Part shown: piece after piece, positions 61,860 to 64,000 of the stretch | Layout: the number at the start of each line of letters is the position of its first letter | How positions within the stretch are numbered: position 1 is the stretch's first letter | Assembly (NCBI RefSeq): GCF_010448835.1 | Contig: NZ_CP048409.1 | Span: 3,699,501 to 3,763,500, forward strand | Source of the DNA: Draconibacterium halophilum | GTDB lineage: Bacteria > Bacteroidota > Bacteroidia > Bacteroidales > Prolixibacteraceae | Length of the DNA stretch: 64,000 bases | Reading direction: 5' to 3' | The notes under the pieces: model-generated | What the model was told of the DNA's origin: nothing | The model's database searches: none | What the model saw: the letters and a program-made list of their open reading frames with translations, nothing else | Position numbers and translations under genes: made by a program

Positions 61860-64000
61860 GTGAAATTAAGCGAAGCAAGAAATAATGAGCCGGTGGTTAT
61901 CACCAAAGTGTTAGGTCATGGTTCGTTCAGGAAGAGGATTACTGAAATGGGATTTATTCGTGGCAACGAAGTTCGGGCCATAAAAAATGCTCCATTCAAA
62001 GGTCCCAGCGAATACAAAATTCTGAACTACAATATTACCCTCCGAAAATCGGAAGCCGAGCAGATTGAGGTTATTCCGGCATCTGAATTCAAAAAGACAT
62101 CTACCGACAATTACGAAGGTATCATTGACCGAAATATAGATCTCATCGATCAGTCGATACGTACAAAAACAATTAATATCGCACTGGTAGGTAATCCCAA
62201 TTGCGGAAAAACCACTCTGTTTAATTTTATTTCCGGATCGAAAGAAAAAGTAGGAAACTACAGTGGAGTAACGGTTGATGTTCACAAAGCAACTTTTAAA
62301 AGCGGAGATTATACTTTCAACTTTTACGACCTGCCCGGAACGTATAGTTTAACAGCCTATTCAAAAGAAGAAATATTTGTCAGGAAGTTTATTTACGAAC
62401 AAACTCCCGATATTGTAATTAATGTACTGGATTCTACCAACCTGGAAAGAAGCCTGTATCTTACCACTCAATTAATCGACATGGATTTGAGGTGCATTAT
62501 GGCCCTTAACATGTTTGATGAATTGGAAAGAAACGAACTTGAACTTGACAAAAAAGAGTTATCAAAACTAGTAGGTATTCCGCTAATCCCCACAGTAAGC
62601 TCGAAAGGGCAAGGCCTTGAGAAGTTAATCGAAAAGGTTATCGAAGTTTTTGAAGGCCGCGACAACTTTTCACGCCATATCCATATTAATTATGGAAAAG
62701 AAATAGAAAAATCGGTCAAAATCATTCGTCAGAAAATAAAGGAAGACAAACCGATTACCGACAAAATCTCGTCGCGGTTTCTTGCTATTAAGCTGCTTGA
62801 AAAAGATAACCAGGTAATCGACCTATTGTCGAAATACACAAATTTTAATGAAATTCAGGAAGTTACTCTGAAAGAGATCAAGAAAATAGAGCTTCTGGAA
62901 AACGATGATAGTGAAACTGTTATTGCCAATGCCAAATACAGTTTTATTAACGGAGCATTACGCGAAACCTACAGCAACAAACATAAAGAAAAGAAAACCC
63001 GCTCAGAAAAGATAGACAGCGTGTTAACAAACCGCTACCTGGGATTTCCGATATTTACAGCACTGCTGTTTTTTATCTTTTGGACCACGTTTAAAGTAGG
63101 TGCCTACCCAATGGACTGGATAGACATGGCAGTGGTGGCTTTGAGCAATTTTGTAGGGAATATAATCCCTGAGGGAATGCTCAACGACCTATTGGTTGAC
63201 GGGATAATAGGTGGAACCGGTAGTGTATTGGTATTCTTACCCAATATTCTTATTCTGTTCTTTTTTATATCCTTGCTTGAAGGCTCGGGATACATGGCGC
63301 GTGCAGCCTTTATCATGGACTATATAATGCATCGGTTCGGGTTACACGGCCGTTCGTTCATTCCAATGATAATGGGTTTTGGCTGCAATGTTCCGGCAAT
63401 TCTGGCAACACGCTCAATGCGTAATCGTGGCGACCGAATTCTTACCATGCTCATTATTCCGTTTATGTCGTGCAGTGCGCGGCTACCGGTATATATTCTC
63501 ATTATTTCTGCCTTTTTCCAAAAATACGAAGCCTGGGTTTTAATTGGAATTTATGCGGTTGGAATTCTATTTGCTTTTATAACAGCGCAAGTGCTTAACA
63601 AAACTGTTTTTAAGAATAAAGAAACACCTTTTGTAATGGAACTCCCCACCTACCGGCTGCCAACATTCCGGAATGTGGTGTATCATATGTGGGATAAAAC
63701 TCAACACTACTTAAAAAAGATTGGAACTATTATTTTGCTTGGAGTAATCATTATTTGGGCGCTTGAATATTTTCCAAGAAAGACAGAAAATACTGATGGT
63801 TTTAAAGAACAAATTGCGCAGATAACAAATTCTGAGCTAACCGAATTACAAAAAGTGGAACGTATTGCGGAGGTTAACCATGCCATGGAATCCGACCGAT
63901 TGATAAACTCTTATCTTGGCCGAACAGGAAAACTCATTCAACCGATAATGAGTCCTCTTGGGTTCGATTGGAAAATGAGTATCGCTGTGGTAGCTGGTCT
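61860..64000 (+). CDS. feoB: Ferrous iron transport protein, FeoA-FeoB fusion (3' end cut by window)
   Basis: From GTG 61860 the frame stays open to the window end (713 residues). FeoA-like SH3 part: residues about 1-75 (VITKVLGHGSFRKRITEMGF). G domain: GNPNCGKT (111-118), DLPGTYS (157-163), NMFD (217-220). The membrane part starts near 385 with YLGFPIFTALLFFIFW, and the FeoB core motif GFGCNVPAI is present. It imports Fe2+ under reducing conditions. GTG start chosen as it follows a purine-rich stretch and covers the whole FeoA domain. FeoA and FeoB are separate genes in E. coli; fusion is common in Bacteroidota. Confidence 0.94.
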   Translation, partial: MKLSEARNNEPVVITKVLGHGSFRKRITEMGFIRGNEVRAIKNAPFKGPSEYKILNYNITLRKSEAEQIEVIPASEFKKTSTDNYEGIIDRNIDLIDQSIRTKTINIALVGNPNCGKTTLFNFISGSKEKVGNYSGVTVDVHKATFKSGDYTFNFYDLPGTYSLTAYSKEEIFVRKFIYEQTPDIVINVLDSTNLERSLYLTTQLIDMDLRCIMALNMFDELERNELELDKKELSKLVGIPLIPTVSSKGQGLEKLIEKVIEVFEGRDNFSRHIHINYGKEIEKSVKIIRQKIKEDKPITDKISSRFLAIKLLEKDNQVIDLLSKYTNFNEIQEVTLKEIKKIELLENDDSETVIANAKYSFINGALRETYSNKHKEKKTRSEKIDSVLTNRYLGFPIFTALLFFIFWTTFKVGAYPMDWIDMAVVALSNFVGNIIPEGMLNDLLVDGIIGGTGSVLVFLPNILILFFFISLLEGSGYMARAAFIMDYIMHRFGLHGRSFIPMIMGFGCNVPAILATRSMRNRGDRILTMLIIPFMSCSARLPVYILIISAFFQKYEAWVLIGIYAVGILFAFITAQVLNKTVFKNKETPFVMELPTYRLPTFRNVVYHMWDKTQHYLKKIGTIILLGVIIIWALEYFPRKTENTDGFKEQIAQITNSELTELQKVERIAEVNHAMESDRLINSYLGRTGKLIQPIMSPLGFDWKMSIAVVAG

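Overview
The window is about 64 kb of a Bacteroidota chromosome. The evidence is the gene content (gliding genes gldE and gldD, a DUF4924 protein, a CTC-type L25 with an acidic tail, a 30-residue AURKAIP1/COX24-type protein), the near absence of Shine-Dalgarno sites, and several matches to the Bacteroidota -7 promoter box TAnnTTTG. Two osmolyte systems (trehalose and N-epsilon-acetyl-beta-lysine) and an anaerobic-type ergothioneine locus suggest a marine or saline, facultatively anaerobic member, perhaps of the Marinilabiliales/Prolixibacteraceae. That placement is inference. No insertion sequence, prophage, CRISPR array or rRNA was seen.

Layout. 0-3 kb: a 5'-nucleotidase split into two genes (catalytic and C-terminal), a LysM-like/amidase_3 protein and a DCC protein. 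3-11.5 kb: translation and housekeeping genes (hslR, pth, rplY, prs, engB, manA, udk, smpB). 11.6-19.6 kb: uvrB, a beta-barrel protein with a large lipoprotein, a HAD phosphatase, an aminotransferase and an isochorismatase-family hydrolase. 19.7-28.6 kb: an M16 protease, an 800-bp repeat-rich gap, DsbD with a stand-alone DsbD N-domain protein, a membrane-anchored LuxR regulator and RNase G. 28.7-35.7 kb: the tiny ribosomal-type protein, HU, then mutY-ssb-gldE-gldD-PPTase-zwf-pgl. 35.7-38.6 kb: alpha/beta hydrolase, dinB and a MarR regulator.

38.7-53.7 kb reads as a compatible-solute region. It holds a kinase/GH65/beta-phosphoglucomutase operon, two bifunctional trehalose-6-phosphate synthase/phosphatases flanking a GH15 enzyme, and then ablA-ablB with a 59-residue four-Cys protein, a small winged-helix protein and a sodium:solute symporter. 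One TPS/TPP is broken by a -1 shift exactly at an A_AAA_AAG heptamer. The other lacks the usual donor-site motifs.

54.4-58.3 kb holds a histidine methyltransferase (EgtD/EanA) just downstream of a triple-rhodanese protein with the YCGTGW loop of EanB, the oxygen-independent ergothioneine pathway, followed by an atypical flavin disulfide reductase. The eanB frame is also shifted by one base at an A6 run, so an undercalled homopolymer is a serious alternative for both frameshifts. 58.3-64 kb: gene-poor DNA, a PRC-barrel protein, tRNA-Arg(ACG), an MTH1187-type thiamine-binding protein with a conserved partner, and the start of a fused FeoA-FeoB iron transporter preceded by a 22-bp tandem duplication.
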